This document shows, piece by piece, positions 15,602-24,626 of a stretch of DNA of 64,000 nucleotides (within the stretch, counting starts at the first letter, position 1; the number at the start of each line of letters is the position of its first letter). A program made the translations under genes and the position numbers. The notes beneath the pieces were generated by a model. That model did no database searches. It had not been told where the DNA came from and saw only the letters and a list, made by a program, of their open reading frames with translations. This DNA is from Opitutaceae bacterium (GTDB taxonomy: Bacteria; Verrucomicrobiota; Verrucomicrobiia; Opitutales; Opitutaceae), in assembly GCA_016794625.1 (NCBI GenBank), contig JAEUGY010000027.1:1-64000 (forward strand). Reading direction: 5' to 3'.

Positions 15602-17190
15602 GGCTTCTGGGAAATGAGCGTGTCAGGCGTTTCCGATCGCTTCGAGAGCCGAATCAACGCCGCCCGTCCCGCCCGCGCCAGCCAGGCGTCGGCGCGGCTC
15701 CACGCGCCGCTGCGGCCGGCATGCAACGGTCCCCGGCTCGCCAGGATGGTGCGCACAAACCCGAGCGGAGCCGCCCGCGCTCGCAGCCGATCTCGGGGTC
15801 CGCCTTCCAGCATCGTGGCCACAAAATGGTCCGTCCGCCACAGCAGGGTGTCCCAACCGGTGGTATTGTCCCCGGCACTGCGCAACCGCACCACCCCGGC
15901 CGGCAGGGGCAGTCCGCCGTGCAGGAGCGCAGGGAGCGAGGGATCGTAGCGAAACGCTCCGGAGGTGAGGATGACGTGAGGAGTGCGCACCTGCCGGCCG
16001 ATCTCCGCCGCCACCCGGCGGCGCCAGCCAGGCGTCCGGGTGAAGCGCCAGACGGGGAATCCCGCCCGTTCATCCTCCACGCCCGGCGCACCGAGGAGGG
16101 TCACTGCCGGAGAAGGTGGGACGACGCGGACGGTTTCCTGTTCCGAAGCTTCCGCCTCCAGGCGGTCAAAGAGTCCGCGGTAAAGGTCTTCGTAATCGAA
16201 CCGGGCCAGAATCGCGTGGAACAGGCGACGCGCCAGTTCCCGGCGCTCCTGCGGATGCGCCAGGTAATGCCGCGCCTTCTCGGCGAGGTCGTCCGGCGAA
16301 TCGTAGAACACGATGTCCCTCCCCTCGACCAGTCCGTAGGCGTCCACCAAGGGCGCGTAGCGGGTGGTCAGGGCCAGCTGCCCGTTCCGGACCGCCTCCC
16401 AGAGCTTGGTGTTCATGTGGGGCGCGCCGGTCAGGTGATCTTCGAGCAGCGCGAGCACCACCTTCGACTCACGCACGGTGCGGTCAAAAGCATCCGACGG
16501 AACAAAGCCCCGGTAATGCGGCGCCAGGTGCGGGGACGCCTGCCAGCCTCGTCCGCCAAACAGGGCGAGCGGCAGGCCCGCCGACGCGAGCCGTTCCACG
16601 AGCCGGAGTCGGGCGGGAAAGACCGACCCAAACAGAGACACTCCGTGGGGACGCTCCGTCTCCGATAACTGGAGACGGTCAAAGTCGCGCTCGGTGAAGT
16701 GGCAGCTATTGGGCAGGTAGTGACAGCAGCCCGGGCGCAGCGCGTTGTAACGCTCCACCACCGGCTTCACATAGGCCACCACCCGGTCGAAGAGGAAGAT
16801 CCACGGCCAGTGGTGATCAAAGTTGAACTCGTCATCGCCGAGGATTCCGACCGTGAACACGCCCTCGCTCCGCAGCACCCGGAGTGTCTCCGGCAGCAAA
16901 AAGTGGCCAAAGTTGTCGACCGTGCCCAGCACCGCCACACGGCAGCCGGAACGGAGCACGCGTTCGACCAGGACCCGGTTGAATTCCCCGAGGTCGCCCT
17001 CCCGAAAAAAGTTCCGCGCCCGGATCCGGTGCACGTGGTGCGCCTGGGCCTCGGAGCCGAAGTCATAGATGTCGGTCAGGACATGGCGCCGGCCGGCGAG
17101 GGCCTTGCGGATCGCCGGGATCCGGTCGCGCGACCACGGGTTCTCGGGCAGCGTGTCGCAGGCGAGAAAGATCCCGGATCGCTGCGTCAT
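15598..17190 (-). CDS. CgeB-like glycosyltransferase with extra C-terminal domain
   Basis: A 530-residue protein. The first roughly 370 residues resemble CgeB/Glyco_trans_1_2 glycosyltransferases: GDDEFNFDHHWPWIFLFDRVVAY (in part), VSLFGSVFPARLRLVERL, ALFGGRGW, and a C-terminal TKLWEAVRNGQLALTTRYAPLVDAYGL segment that matches the nucleotide-sugar-binding part. The last 160 residues (from about 370) look like a separate domain of unknown role. Start ATG 17190 was chosen over a farther upstream start because it forms an ATGA overlap with the preceding gene. Confidence 0.65.
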   Translation of the reverse strand: MTQRSGIFLACDTLPENPWSRDRIPAIRKALAGRRHVLTDIYDFGSEAQAHHVHRIRARNFFREGDLGEFNRVLVERVLRSGCRVAVLGTVDNFGHFLLPETLRVLRSEGVFTVGILGDDEFNFDHHWPWIFLFDRVVAYVKPVVERYNALRPGCCHYLPNSCHFTERDFDRLQLSETERPHGVSLFGSVFPARLRLVERLASAGLPLALFGGRGWQASPHLAPHYRGFVPSDAFDRTVRESKVVLALLEDHLTGAPHMNTKLWEAVRNGQLALTTRYAPLVDAYGLVEGRDIVFYDSPDDLAEKARHYLAHPQERRELARRLFHAILARFDYEDLYRGLFDRLEAEASEQETVRVVPPSPAVTLLGAPGVEDERAGFPVWRFTRTPGWRRRVAAEIGRQVRTPHVILTSGAFRYDPSLPALLHGGLPLPAGVVRLRSAGDNTTGWDTLLWRTDHFVATMLEGGPRDRLRARAAPLGFVRTILASRGPLHAGRSGAWSRADAWLARAGRAALIRLSKRSETPDTLISQKP

Positions 17191-18191
17191 GGTTCCAGAC
17201 CCAACCGTCGCAGATCGGACTGCCACGCCCGGGCTGCCGCCACCTCGGGCTCGGGGACCAGACGCGCCCGCGCCAGCGCCTGGTACACCTCGACGAGTCC
17301 CGATCCCATCGGGCCTTCGGTGGCGGTCGCTTCGAGCACGGCCACCACGGCTTCAATCTCGCGGTACATGGTCACTTCCTCGGCGAAATCCCGCATGAGG
17401 TCATGCTGGTTGCGCAACTGTCGCACCGAGGCCGGGCCGAAGCCGAGGCACAGGCCCTGCCGCCAGAAGAGGCGCTGCGCCACATAGCCGCGCAGGATGT
17501 CGCAGTAGCGCATGCTCACGGTGCCGGGCAGGAAGAGTCCCGCGAACGCCGGGCGGCGCCAGAAGGTGTTCTGGGAGTTGAATGGGCAATACGTGCCGGG
17601 CTTGAGCACGAGGCGCTCGGCCGGCCGGAAGTGCACCTCTCCCCCTCGGGTCAGGCGGAAGATCGCATCGACATCGGGGTCGTCGTCGGCCAGCTCCTGC
17701 CACACCGCCACCTGCGCCGGCCCGCGCGTGATGCGCGCCGGTGCGGTGCGGGAGTGGATCACTTCGCGCAAGGGATAGCCCCGGGGCCAGACCTCGGCAT
17801 CGGTGAACTCGCGATAAACGTTGAAGTAGCGGTCGGTCTCGACGGTGCGCACCTCGGCCGGCTCGAACTCAAGCGCGCCGCCCCAACCGGGCAGGGGGTA
17901 GTTGTCATCATCGGTCTCTGCGATCAGCTCCGCTCCCTGCGCCAGGGCGTAGAGGTAACCCACATTCTTGCGGGCATAGTGGTTCTCGGGACAATGCGCC
18001 GCATACTCAAAACCGAGTGACTTCTGCCGGGCCAGATCGAGAAACACAATACGGTCGTCCGTCACCGCCGCGGGGCCTTTGCGATCCCCCACCAGCACGA
18101 CTGTCCAGTCGGCGCGCGCCGCATAGGCCAGCACCGCCTCGGTCGGCGGGTGGATGCTGGTCACGACGAGAAATCGGCGGGGAGTGGGCAT
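17187..18191 (-). CDS. STELLO-like (DUF288) glycosyltransferase
   Basis: A 334-residue protein beginning FLVVTSIHPPTEAVLAYA...WTVVLVGDRKGP. This resembles the opening of STELLO/DUF288 proteins, which are known from plants (cellulose-synthase-associated Golgi glycosyltransferases) and scattered eukaryotes and bacteria. It also has NVGYLYALAQGAELIAETDDDNYP, a DxD-like acidic cluster at about residues 90-97, and FNSQNTFWRRPAF. It lies between the Wzt ATPase (2-nt gap) and the CgeB-like gene (ATGA overlap), so it is probably part of glycan assembly. The family call rests on motif resemblance. Confidence 0.55.
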   Translation of the reverse strand: MPTPRRFLVVTSIHPPTEAVLAYAARADWTVVLVGDRKGPAAVTDDRIVFLDLARQKSLGFEYAAHCPENHYARKNVGYLYALAQGAELIAETDDDNYPLPGWGGALEFEPAEVRTVETDRYFNVYREFTDAEVWPRGYPLREVIHSRTAPARITRGPAQVAVWQELADDDPDVDAIFRLTRGGEVHFRPAERLVLKPGTYCPFNSQNTFWRRPAFAGLFLPGTVSMRYCDILRGYVAQRLFWRQGLCLGFGPASVRQLRNQHDLMRDFAEEVTMYREIEAVVAVLEATATEGPMGSGLVEVYQALARARLVPEPEVAAARAWQSDLRRLGLEP

Positions 18192-18193
18192 GG

Positions 18194-19492
18194 TCAGGAG
18201 AGAGGCGACGAGGGCGAGGACGCGGCGACAGGGACGGAAACGGATGCCGGCGGCACCGGCAGTTGCATCCACGAGGCGGTGCGGTACAGGAGTCCCGCCT
18301 GCCGGGGCAGCGGCCGCGCACAGAGAGAAAAATCCTGCTCGATCTGCACGCCAAGGCGATCCACCTCGTGCTGCACCCCGCTCACCGTCTCCGTCAGGGC
18401 GAGTCTCACCCAGTAGCGTCCGGGATACAGCTGCAGCGGGGGCACGGTGATGGCGAAGCGGTAATCCCCGGGCCCCTCCGGCAGGATGAAACCGGCATCT
18501 CCGGAGGTGCAGTGCACGATCGGATTGAAATCGAATTCCTTCACCTGGAGGCTGAGGGTGTAGGATCCGGGGCGGGACAGGGTGACGTCGCACTCCACCC
18601 GCATCGGCTCCGTCATGGAAAACACCCGGCGGACCAGCCCGGCATCGTCGCACACCCGCGCGGCGCGCACCCAGGCAGGGCCGGCGGCGGACAGCCCCTC
18701 GATTTCGGCGCCGGACGTCTGCGCGACGCGCGCCAGGTAGCCCTCGATCACCTCGCGGCTCGGTCCGTCCTGCTTCAGGCCGCCCTCATCGAGGAGGATC
18801 GCCCGCGAGCAGAGACTGCCGACCGCGCCGAGGTTGTGGCTGACAAACAGCACCGTGCGTCCGCCCTTCGCCACCGCCGCCATTTTGCCGAGGCAGCGTT
18901 GCTGGAAGTTGGCGTCGCCCACGGCCAGCACTTCGTCCACGAGCAGGATCGCCGTGTCGAGATGCGCCGCCACCGCGAAACCCAGCCGGGTGTACATGCC
19001 GCTGCTGTAGTGCTTGCACGGCGTGTCGATGAACTTTTCGACCTCGGCAAAGGCCACGATCTCGTCAAAGCGGGCGCGCACTTCATGACGGCGCATGCCG
19101 AGCATGGCCCCGCTGAGAAAGATGTTCTCCCGGCCCGAGAGCTCCGGATGAAAGCCGGTGCCCACTTCCAGCAGCGATCCAACCCGTCCATACAGGTCGA
19201 CACTTCCGGTGGTCGGCGCGGTGATCCGGCTGAGGATCTTGAGCAGGGTGCTCTTGCCCGCACCATTGCGCCCGATGACCCCCAGGACCTCCCCCGCGGC
19301 GACATCGAACGAAACGTCGCGCAGCGCCCAGAAGTCGCCGGACTTGCGCTCACCGGCCACCGTCGCCGCCCACAGGCGCGCGGGGATCCGCAACAGGTCC
19401 TCGCGCAGCGTGCGATAGCCCCGCTTCGCCCGGTTCTGGCGGAGGGGGTAGCACTTGCCGAGATCGCGGCAGCGGAGGATGGGAGAAGCCAT
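18194..19492 (-). CDS. wzt: ABC transporter ATP-binding protein, polysaccharide export (Wzt)
   Basis: A 432-residue ATPase of an ABC-2 polysaccharide exporter. Walker A GRNGAGKS is at 74-81, the signature YSSGMYTRLGFAVA at about 155-170, and Walker B AILLVDEVLAVGD follows. The C-terminal 180 residues form a Wzt_C-type beta-sandwich (from about 250), which in known systems binds the terminally modified glycan. Together with the permease next door it would export lipid-linked glycan across the inner membrane. The methyltransferase in the cluster would be a fitting chain-end modifier. Confidence 0.93.
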   Translation of the reverse strand: MASPILRCRDLGKCYPLRQNRAKRGYRTLREDLLRIPARLWAATVAGERKSGDFWALRDVSFDVAAGEVLGVIGRNGAGKSTLLKILSRITAPTTGSVDLYGRVGSLLEVGTGFHPELSGRENIFLSGAMLGMRRHEVRARFDEIVAFAEVEKFIDTPCKHYSSGMYTRLGFAVAAHLDTAILLVDEVLAVGDANFQQRCLGKMAAVAKGGRTVLFVSHNLGAVGSLCSRAILLDEGGLKQDGPSREVIEGYLARVAQTSGAEIEGLSAAGPAWVRAARVCDDAGLVRRVFSMTEPMRVECDVTLSRPGSYTLSLQVKEFDFNPIVHCTSGDAGFILPEGPGDYRFAITVPPLQLYPGRYWVRLALTETVSGVQHEVDRLGVQIEQDFSLCARPLPRQAGLLYRTASWMQLPVPPASVSVPVAASSPSSPLS

Positions 19493-19500
19493 GTGGTGCG

Positions 19501-20343
19501 TCAGAGATTATCGGCAAAATCCCGCTCCACTCGCCGGAAAAACATCGCCCCACTGACGAGGGCCGCCACCGCCCAGGCAGTCGAGATCCCCAGGTACAGG
19601 CCGAGGGAGTCGCCGCCGTCGCCACCGAGTAGGGCCGCCCGTCCGCCTTCCAGCAGTCCGACCAGGGGATTGATCGCAAACACAGGCCGCCAAGCCGCCG
19701 GCACCAGATCGAGGCCGTACACGACGGGCGACGCGTACATCAGCACCTGAATCAGAAAAGGCAGCGCATACATGAAGTCGCGGTACCGTACGTTCAGGGC
19801 GGACACCCAAAGACTCAAACCGATGGCGAGTACCAGGGTGAGCAGCGTCACGAGGGGCAGGAGCAAAAGCCACGCCCCGGGCCAAACGCCATACGCCACC
19901 AGCAAAACCAGCATCACTCCGAGCGATACAGCAAAGTCAACGAGCGCCGCCGCCGCGGCGCCACAGGGTATGAGTAGCCGGGGAAAATAGACTTTGGTGA
20001 TCAGTTTGGCCTCCGCCACGAGGCTGTTGCCCGCCCGCTGTAAAATTCCCGCAAAAAGATTCCACCCCAGCAAACCGGCGAAGACAAACGGCAGGTAGGC
20101 ATGCCCCGCACTGGGCAGTTTGGCAAAGCGCCCGAAAATCACGGCAAAGACCAGACCGGCGACCAAAGGCTGTAAGATCACCCACACCACCCCGAGCGCG
20201 GTCTGTTTATAGCGCAGCTTGATGTCGCGCACCGCCAGCATGATCATGACATCCCGATACTCCCACAGCTCGCCCAGGCGCAGCGCCATCCAGCCGTGGT
20301 CGGGACGGATGGCAACATGAGGTCGAACGGGTTCGGCGCACAT
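19501..20343 (-). CDS. wzm: ABC-2 polysaccharide export permease (Wzm)
   Basis: A 280-residue membrane permease with about six TM helices and the ABC-2 motif YRDVMIMLAVRDIKLRYKQTALGVVWVILQPL near residues 28-58 (given in part). YRDFMYALPFLIQVLMYASPV also fits the family. It is the first gene of the minus-strand polysaccharide operon. ATG 20343 is followed downstream by wzt after 8 nt. The 142-nt gap to the divergent methyltransferase gene should hold the operon promoter, though no clear boxes were seen. Confidence 0.92.
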   Translation of the reverse strand: MCAEPVRPHVAIRPDHGWMALRLGELWEYRDVMIMLAVRDIKLRYKQTALGVVWVILQPLVAGLVFAVIFGRFAKLPSAGHAYLPFVFAGLLGWNLFAGILQRAGNSLVAEAKLITKVYFPRLLIPCGAAAAALVDFAVSLGVMLVLLVAYGVWPGAWLLLLPLVTLLTLVLAIGLSLWVSALNVRYRDFMYALPFLIQVLMYASPVVYGLDLVPAAWRPVFAINPLVGLLEGGRAALLGGDGGDSLGLYLGISTAWAVAALVSGAMFFRRVERDFADNL

Positions 20344-20485
20344 AGGGTCGGCGAAGGTTTGGCCCGCGGTACCGGGAGGTCAAACTCTCACGGGCCCGGC
20401 GGGGGGGGCACCGAGCGCCGCTTTCGCACTGGCTAAGGTCGCAGCGGCGGGCGACGATCCTGGCCTCGCGAACGTCCGCCGTCCG

Positions 20486-21325
20486 ATGTCACCCGCACCC
20501 GCACCCGCTTCCCGCGTCTCCCTCGCGCCCCCCTCTCCCGCCCGTCGGCTGCTGCACCGTCTTCGTCACGGGGGCCCGGCCTGGCTGTTCTCCGCCGTTT
20601 TCAACCGTCTGGTGCCGGCCCGGCCAGCGGTCCGCGGAGCGGTGCGGGACCTGAGCCGAACGGCCACGGTGCTCGAGATCGGCGGGCCGAGTGCAGTCTT
20701 CGGAGCGGGCCAACTGCTTCCGGTCTACGCCGCGGCGGCGAAAATCGATAATGTCAACTTCAGCTCTCACACCGCCTGGGAGGCTGGGCTGCGCGACGGC
20801 GGAGTCTTTGCGCCTCACCCCACGCTGTCACCGGGTCGGCAGTACTTGCGGGAAGCCACCTCGCTGTCGGGTCTGCCGGATGGATCCTACGACCTGGTGA
20901 TTTCCTCCCACTGCCTCGAACATGTCGCCAACCCGCTCGCCGCCCTGGCGGAGTGGAGGCGGGTGGTGCGGCCGGGTGGGCATCTGCTGCTGCTGCTGCC
21001 CGACCCGCGGCGGACGTTTGATCACCGGCGCCCTGTGACCACGCTGGATCACCTGCGGCAGGATCGGAACGCGGCGCGGGGCGAGGATGACCTGACGCAT
21101 CTCGACGAAATTCTCCGGCTCCACGACTTGGGCCGCGATCCGCACGCCGGCTCGCACGACGCCTTTGTCGCCCGGGCCCGGCTCAACCCGGAAAACCGCT
21201 GTCTGCACCACCACGTCTTCGACCTGGACCTGATGCGCGCCGCGCTCAGTGACACCGGCTGGCACCCCCTCGCGCTGGAGCGGGCCCGCCCCCTCCACCT
21301 GATCGCCCTCGCCCGCAACCCCTAG
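20486..21325 (+). CDS. SAM-dependent methyltransferase
   Basis: A 279-residue class I methyltransferase. Motif I is TVLEIGGPSAVFGAG at about residues 61-75. It is followed by YDLVISSHCLEHVANPLAALAEWRRVVRPGGHLLLLLPDP, the Methyltransf_11 core, at about 135-175 (given in part), and a His-rich CLHHHVFDLDLM near the end. It is transcribed divergently from wzm, so it may modify the same glycan. Confidence 0.8.
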   Translation: MSPAPAPASRVSLAPPSPARRLLHRLRHGGPAWLFSAVFNRLVPARPAVRGAVRDLSRTATVLEIGGPSAVFGAGQLLPVYAAAAKIDNVNFSSHTAWEAGLRDGGVFAPHPTLSPGRQYLREATSLSGLPDGSYDLVISSHCLEHVANPLAALAEWRRVVRPGGHLLLLLPDPRRTFDHRRPVTTLDHLRQDRNAARGEDDLTHLDEILRLHDLGRDPHAGSHDAFVARARLNPENRCLHHHVFDLDLMRAALSDTGWHPLALERARPLHLIALARNP

Positions 21326-21352
21326 GCGTGCCCGCAAGGGGCAGCCCTACAT
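21324..21352 (-). repeat. REP-like palindromic element, copy 6 (inverted)
   Basis: AGGCGTGCCCGCAAGGGGCA then GCCCTACAT; it touches the stop codon of the upstream methyltransferase gene. A decayed copy follows at about 21376-21403. Confidence 0.8.
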
Positions 21353-21600
21353 CGGACCGCGCTCCCGTTCCACCTCAGGCGTGCCCGTCCCGCGGCCGCG
21401 CCGTCACCGCGCTGCGGTGAAGTGCGAAGTTCGAAAGTGAAGTGCGAATGCTCAGAATCCTGAACCACTTCAGCGTTCAGCGTTAAGAGTTCAGCGTTGA
21501 GCGTTAAATTCGATTGTAGGGCTGGCCCTCGCGGCCACGCCTCACATCGCACACCCCACGCTCCCGTGCCACCCCAAGGCACGCCCTCGCCGCGAATCGG
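21326..21600. other. Intergenic repeat block
   Basis: No gene is seen. It contains REP copies 6 and 7 (the latter at 21512-21543), a decayed REP at about 21376-21403, an AGTGCGAA-type repeat (21420-21449) and TTCAGCG 7-mer repeats (21469-21507). Confidence 0.75.
21512..21543 (+). repeat. REP-like palindromic element, copy 7 (forward)
   Basis: GATTGTAGGGCTGGCC then CTCGCGGCCACGCCTC. This T/A variant is also found at 51201-51232. Confidence 0.85.
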
Positions 21601-24045
21601 CTACGGTTCGGAATACAACAAACAGGGTTCAATCCGCGCGCGGTACGCCGCGAGGCCGGCACTCCAGAGGGCTTTGATCTCCGCGAGGCTGCGCTGGCTT
21701 TTGATCGCCGCCAGCGTGGGGTCGTCACCGAGGAGTCGGGTCATGCCGTCAAGGTCAACGCGGTCGGGATAGAGTCGCGCGAGGGTGAGGGCGAGCTGGA
21801 TGCCGACATCGACCGCCGCGAGCCGGTTCCGGTCCAGCACCACCACCCGCACTCCACCGCAGAGTTCGTCACGGTACGGTAGATACTCCGGAGGTCCGGG
21901 ATACAGCGCCGGGCGGGGCGTAAAGCGCACGGGTTCAAAACGCACGCCGGGCAAGGCCGCCTGGTTCATCTCCTGCGCGAGGCGCTCGGGTTCGACAAAG
22001 GGTGCCCCGATCTGCTCAAAGGGCGCCACCGTGCCCCGTCCCATCGAAATCCGGGTCTTGGGTCCCTCGAGCAGGCACAGTCCGGGGTAGAGCGTGGCCG
22101 CGGTCAGGCTGCGCATGGAGGGCGACGGGTTCACCCAGGCGAGTCCGGCGTCATCCATCCAACGGTCCCGGGTCCAGCCTTCACACCGCACCACCACGAG
22201 GTCCGACCGCCAGCCGAGTTCCCGGTCATACAACCGGGCGAGTTCGCCCAGGGTCAGTCCATGGCGCACGGGCATGGGATGAAAGCCGATGAAACTGGGC
22301 GGACGCGACATCACCGGTCCCTCAATGGCACCGGCGATGGGATTGACGCGGTCGAGGACCACCACCCGAACTCCGGCGCGGGCGGCCGCCTCCAGCGCGG
22401 TGCCCAGCGTCGCCGAATAGGTGTAGAAGCGCGCGCCGATGTCCTGCAGGTCGATCACCAGGGCGTCCAGGCCGCGGAGGTGCTCGGCCTTGGGCGCGCG
22501 GGCCCGGATCACGGCACGGTCGTAGGCCGCCGCATCCTGGCCTTCCTGGCGCGGAGGCGTGGCGCCATAGAGGCTGTAGATGGGCAGACCAGTGCGTTCG
22601 TCGATCGTATCCGAGAGCGCCGCATCGGCCTGCCCGCGAATGCCGTGCTCGGGGCTGAACAGCGCGACCAACTGCACCCCGGGCGCGGTCTTGAGCAGAT
22701 CGATGGTGCTGCGGCCGTCGCGATCACGTCCGCTCTGGTTCGTGATCAGGCCGACGCGCAATCCGTGCAGCGGAGCGAAGCGGTCGCGCACGAGCACATC
22801 GATGCCATTGAGCACGGCGCCGGTATCGCGACTCACCGCCTCCGCCGCCAGGGTGCCGAGCGTGCGCCGCAAGGGACCGATGTCACCTTTGCCGTTCGGA
22901 TGCACGCGATTGGAGAGAAAAATCAAAAACGTCCGCGATCCGGGATCCACCCAGACCAGGGTGCCGGTGAATCCCGTGTGGCCAAAGGAGGTCCCGGCGG
23001 GGAACCAGCGTCCGCGGGGGCCGGAGAACGAGGAATCGATGTCCCACCCAAGGCCGCGGCGATCCGAACCACTGGTCTGCACGCGGGTCATCTCCCGGAT
23101 CGTCTCGGGTCGCAGCACCTGGCGTCCGCGCACGCGTCCGTCCGCGAGGAGCATGCGACAGTAGCGGGCCAGGTCGGAGGCCGTGGTGAAGAGTCCGGCG
23201 TGGCCGGCGACGCCGTCCATCGCGCGGGCGGTGGGGTCGTGCACCACTCCGTGCAGGAGGCCCTCGGGCTGGCGCTCGGTCGGCGCGCTTCGCTTCCGGC
23301 GCTTCTCCGACGGATTGAATCCCGTATCCGACATTCCGATCGGACGGAAGATCTCGCGGTCGGCATAGACGTCGAGACGGTCGCCGGTGATCACCCGCAC
23401 GAGCTCTCCGAGCACGATGAAATTGATGTCGCTGTAGATGAACGTGAAGCCGGTCGTGCCTCGCAGCCGTTCGCGGCAGGCCAGGTCCACCCCGGTTTCA
23501 TAACCCGTCCAGGCGGGTTTGAGGTCCACATCGGGTCGGAGGCCGGACACGTGCGTCAGGAGCTGGCGTACGGTGATGGCGTCCTTGCCATGGAGCCCGA
23601 ACGCCGGGAGGTAGCGGGTCACCGGCGCGTCAAGCTCCAGCTGTCCGCGCTCGACGAGCTGCATCACCGCGGTCGTGGTGGCGATCACCTTGGTCAGCGA
23701 CGCGGCATCGTACACCGTGTCGATCCGGGTTTTCTCCCGCCGGGGTTCGAGCGCACGCGCGCCATACGCTTTGCGATACACCTGGCCGTCCTGCTCAAGC
23801 CAGAGCACCCCGCCGGGCAGGCGTCCCTCCGTCACCGCGGTCTCGATGGCTTCGTCCATCGCCCGCAGGCGGTCGCGCTTGAAGTCCGGGGCCGCGCCGG
23901 CATGACCCAGTCCGCCGAGCACGACGCACAGCAAGGTAGCGAAGAGGAAGCGTAAACCAGGGGAAACGGCGGCGGAGAAAGGGCACCACATACGGGTGCC
24001 GAGCAGGCTGGGCGGTGGAAGGCGCCAGCGCCAGCGCGAGTTCAT
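21601..24045 (-). CDS. Fusion of serine beta-lactamase-fold amidase/esterase with NamZ (DUF1343) muramidase
   Basis: An 814-residue exported protein. The signal peptide core is LRFLFATLLCVVLGGLG; a start at ATG 23991 would give a more usual leader. Residues about 55-405 are a class C beta-lactamase/AmpC-fold serine hydrolase with SLTK at 116-119, YSD at 204-206 and HTG at 356-358. Residues about 411-814 are DUF1343, with VGLITNQSG, LFSPEHGIRG and DLQDIGARFYTY. DUF1343 includes NamZ (B. subtilis YbbC), an exo-acting N-acetylmuramidase. In Bacillus the separate gene ybbE (AmiE, beta-lactamase-fold N-acetylmuramyl-L-Ala amidase) lies in the same operon. The fusion would therefore remove peptide and then MurNAc from wall fragments in the periplasm. 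Confidence 0.88.
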   Translation of the reverse strand: MNSRWRWRLPPPSLLGTRMWCPFSAAVSPGLRFLFATLLCVVLGGLGHAGAAPDFKRDRLRAMDEAIETAVTEGRLPGGVLWLEQDGQVYRKAYGARALEPRREKTRIDTVYDAASLTKVIATTTAVMQLVERGQLELDAPVTRYLPAFGLHGKDAITVRQLLTHVSGLRPDVDLKPAWTGYETGVDLACRERLRGTTGFTFIYSDINFIVLGELVRVITGDRLDVYADREIFRPIGMSDTGFNPSEKRRKRSAPTERQPEGLLHGVVHDPTARAMDGVAGHAGLFTTASDLARYCRMLLADGRVRGRQVLRPETIREMTRVQTSGSDRRGLGWDIDSSFSGPRGRWFPAGTSFGHTGFTGTLVWVDPGSRTFLIFLSNRVHPNGKGDIGPLRRTLGTLAAEAVSRDTGAVLNGIDVLVRDRFAPLHGLRVGLITNQSGRDRDGRSTIDLLKTAPGVQLVALFSPEHGIRGQADAALSDTIDERTGLPIYSLYGATPPRQEGQDAAAYDRAVIRARAPKAEHLRGLDALVIDLQDIGARFYTYSATLGTALEAAARAGVRVVVLDRVNPIAGAIEGPVMSRPPSFIGFHPMPVRHGLTLGELARLYDRELGWRSDLVVVRCEGWTRDRWMDDAGLAWVNPSPSMRSLTAATLYPGLCLLEGPKTRISMGRGTVAPFEQIGAPFVEPERLAQEMNQAALPGVRFEPVRFTPRPALYPGPPEYLPYRDELCGGVRVVVLDRNRLAAVDVGIQLALTLARLYPDRVDLDGMTRLLGDDPTLAAIKSQRSLAEIKALWSAGLAAYRARIEPCLLYSEP

Positions 24046-24104
24046 CTCCCGGCCGGTTCGTCTGTAAGAAAGGTCCCGCCCCTGCTTCTAATGATACGTC
24101 TCCC

Positions 24105-24626
24105 GTGACGTCCTCCGAACAAAACGCCTGTTTCGCCACTTGGCTCGATCAGCACGCAGCAATGTTAACCCATGTTGTTCAGGGTTTTGCTGATCCATCG
24201 GATCAGGACGATCTGCGGCAGGACATCCTGCTGGCCATCTGGCGGGCGGTGCCGGCGTTTCGGGGACAATCACAGCTTTCGACCTTTTTCTACCGGGTGG
24301 CACACAACGCGGCGCTCAGCTGGCGGCGCACCCGCTTCAACTATCGGCAGCGCGTCAACCGTTTTGAGGCCCTGAGCAGTCCCCGGCATCCGGACGGGGC
24401 GGCGGTCCACGAAGGCCGGCGGGAATCGCTGGCGTTGCTTTACCGTCACATCCGCGAGCTGCCGCCGCTCGATCGTTCGTTGCTGCTGCTCCACCTCGAT
24501 GGCGTCAGCTACAGCGACATCGCCGCCATCCACGGGCTGACCGAAACCAACGTGGGCGTCCGGCTGAACCGCGCGAAGAAGAAACTGACCGAGTCCATGA
24601 AATCCCTTTCCCATGAGCTTCGATGA
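24105..24626 (+). CDS. ECF-type RNA polymerase sigma factor
   Basis: A 173-residue sigma-70-family regulator with region 2 (DLRQDILLAIWRAVPAFRG, STFFYRVAHNAALSWRR) and region 4 (LPPLDRSLLLLHLDGVSYSDIAAIHGL, in part, then NVGVRLNRAKKKL). No regions 1 or 3 are present. The GTG at 24105 is preferred because it leaves about 20 residues before region 2; a farther upstream GTG would add an unlikely low-complexity leader. It overlaps the next gene by 14 nt, the usual sign of a sigma/partner pair, and is divergent from the muramidase fusion across a 59-nt gap. Confidence 0.88.
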   Translation: MTSSEQNACFATWLDQHAAMLTHVVQGFADPSDQDDLRQDILLAIWRAVPAFRGQSQLSTFFYRVAHNAALSWRRTRFNYRQRVNRFEALSSPRHPDGAAVHEGRRESLALLYRHIRELPPLDRSLLLLHLDGVSYSDIAAIHGLTETNVGVRLNRAKKKLTESMKSLSHELR

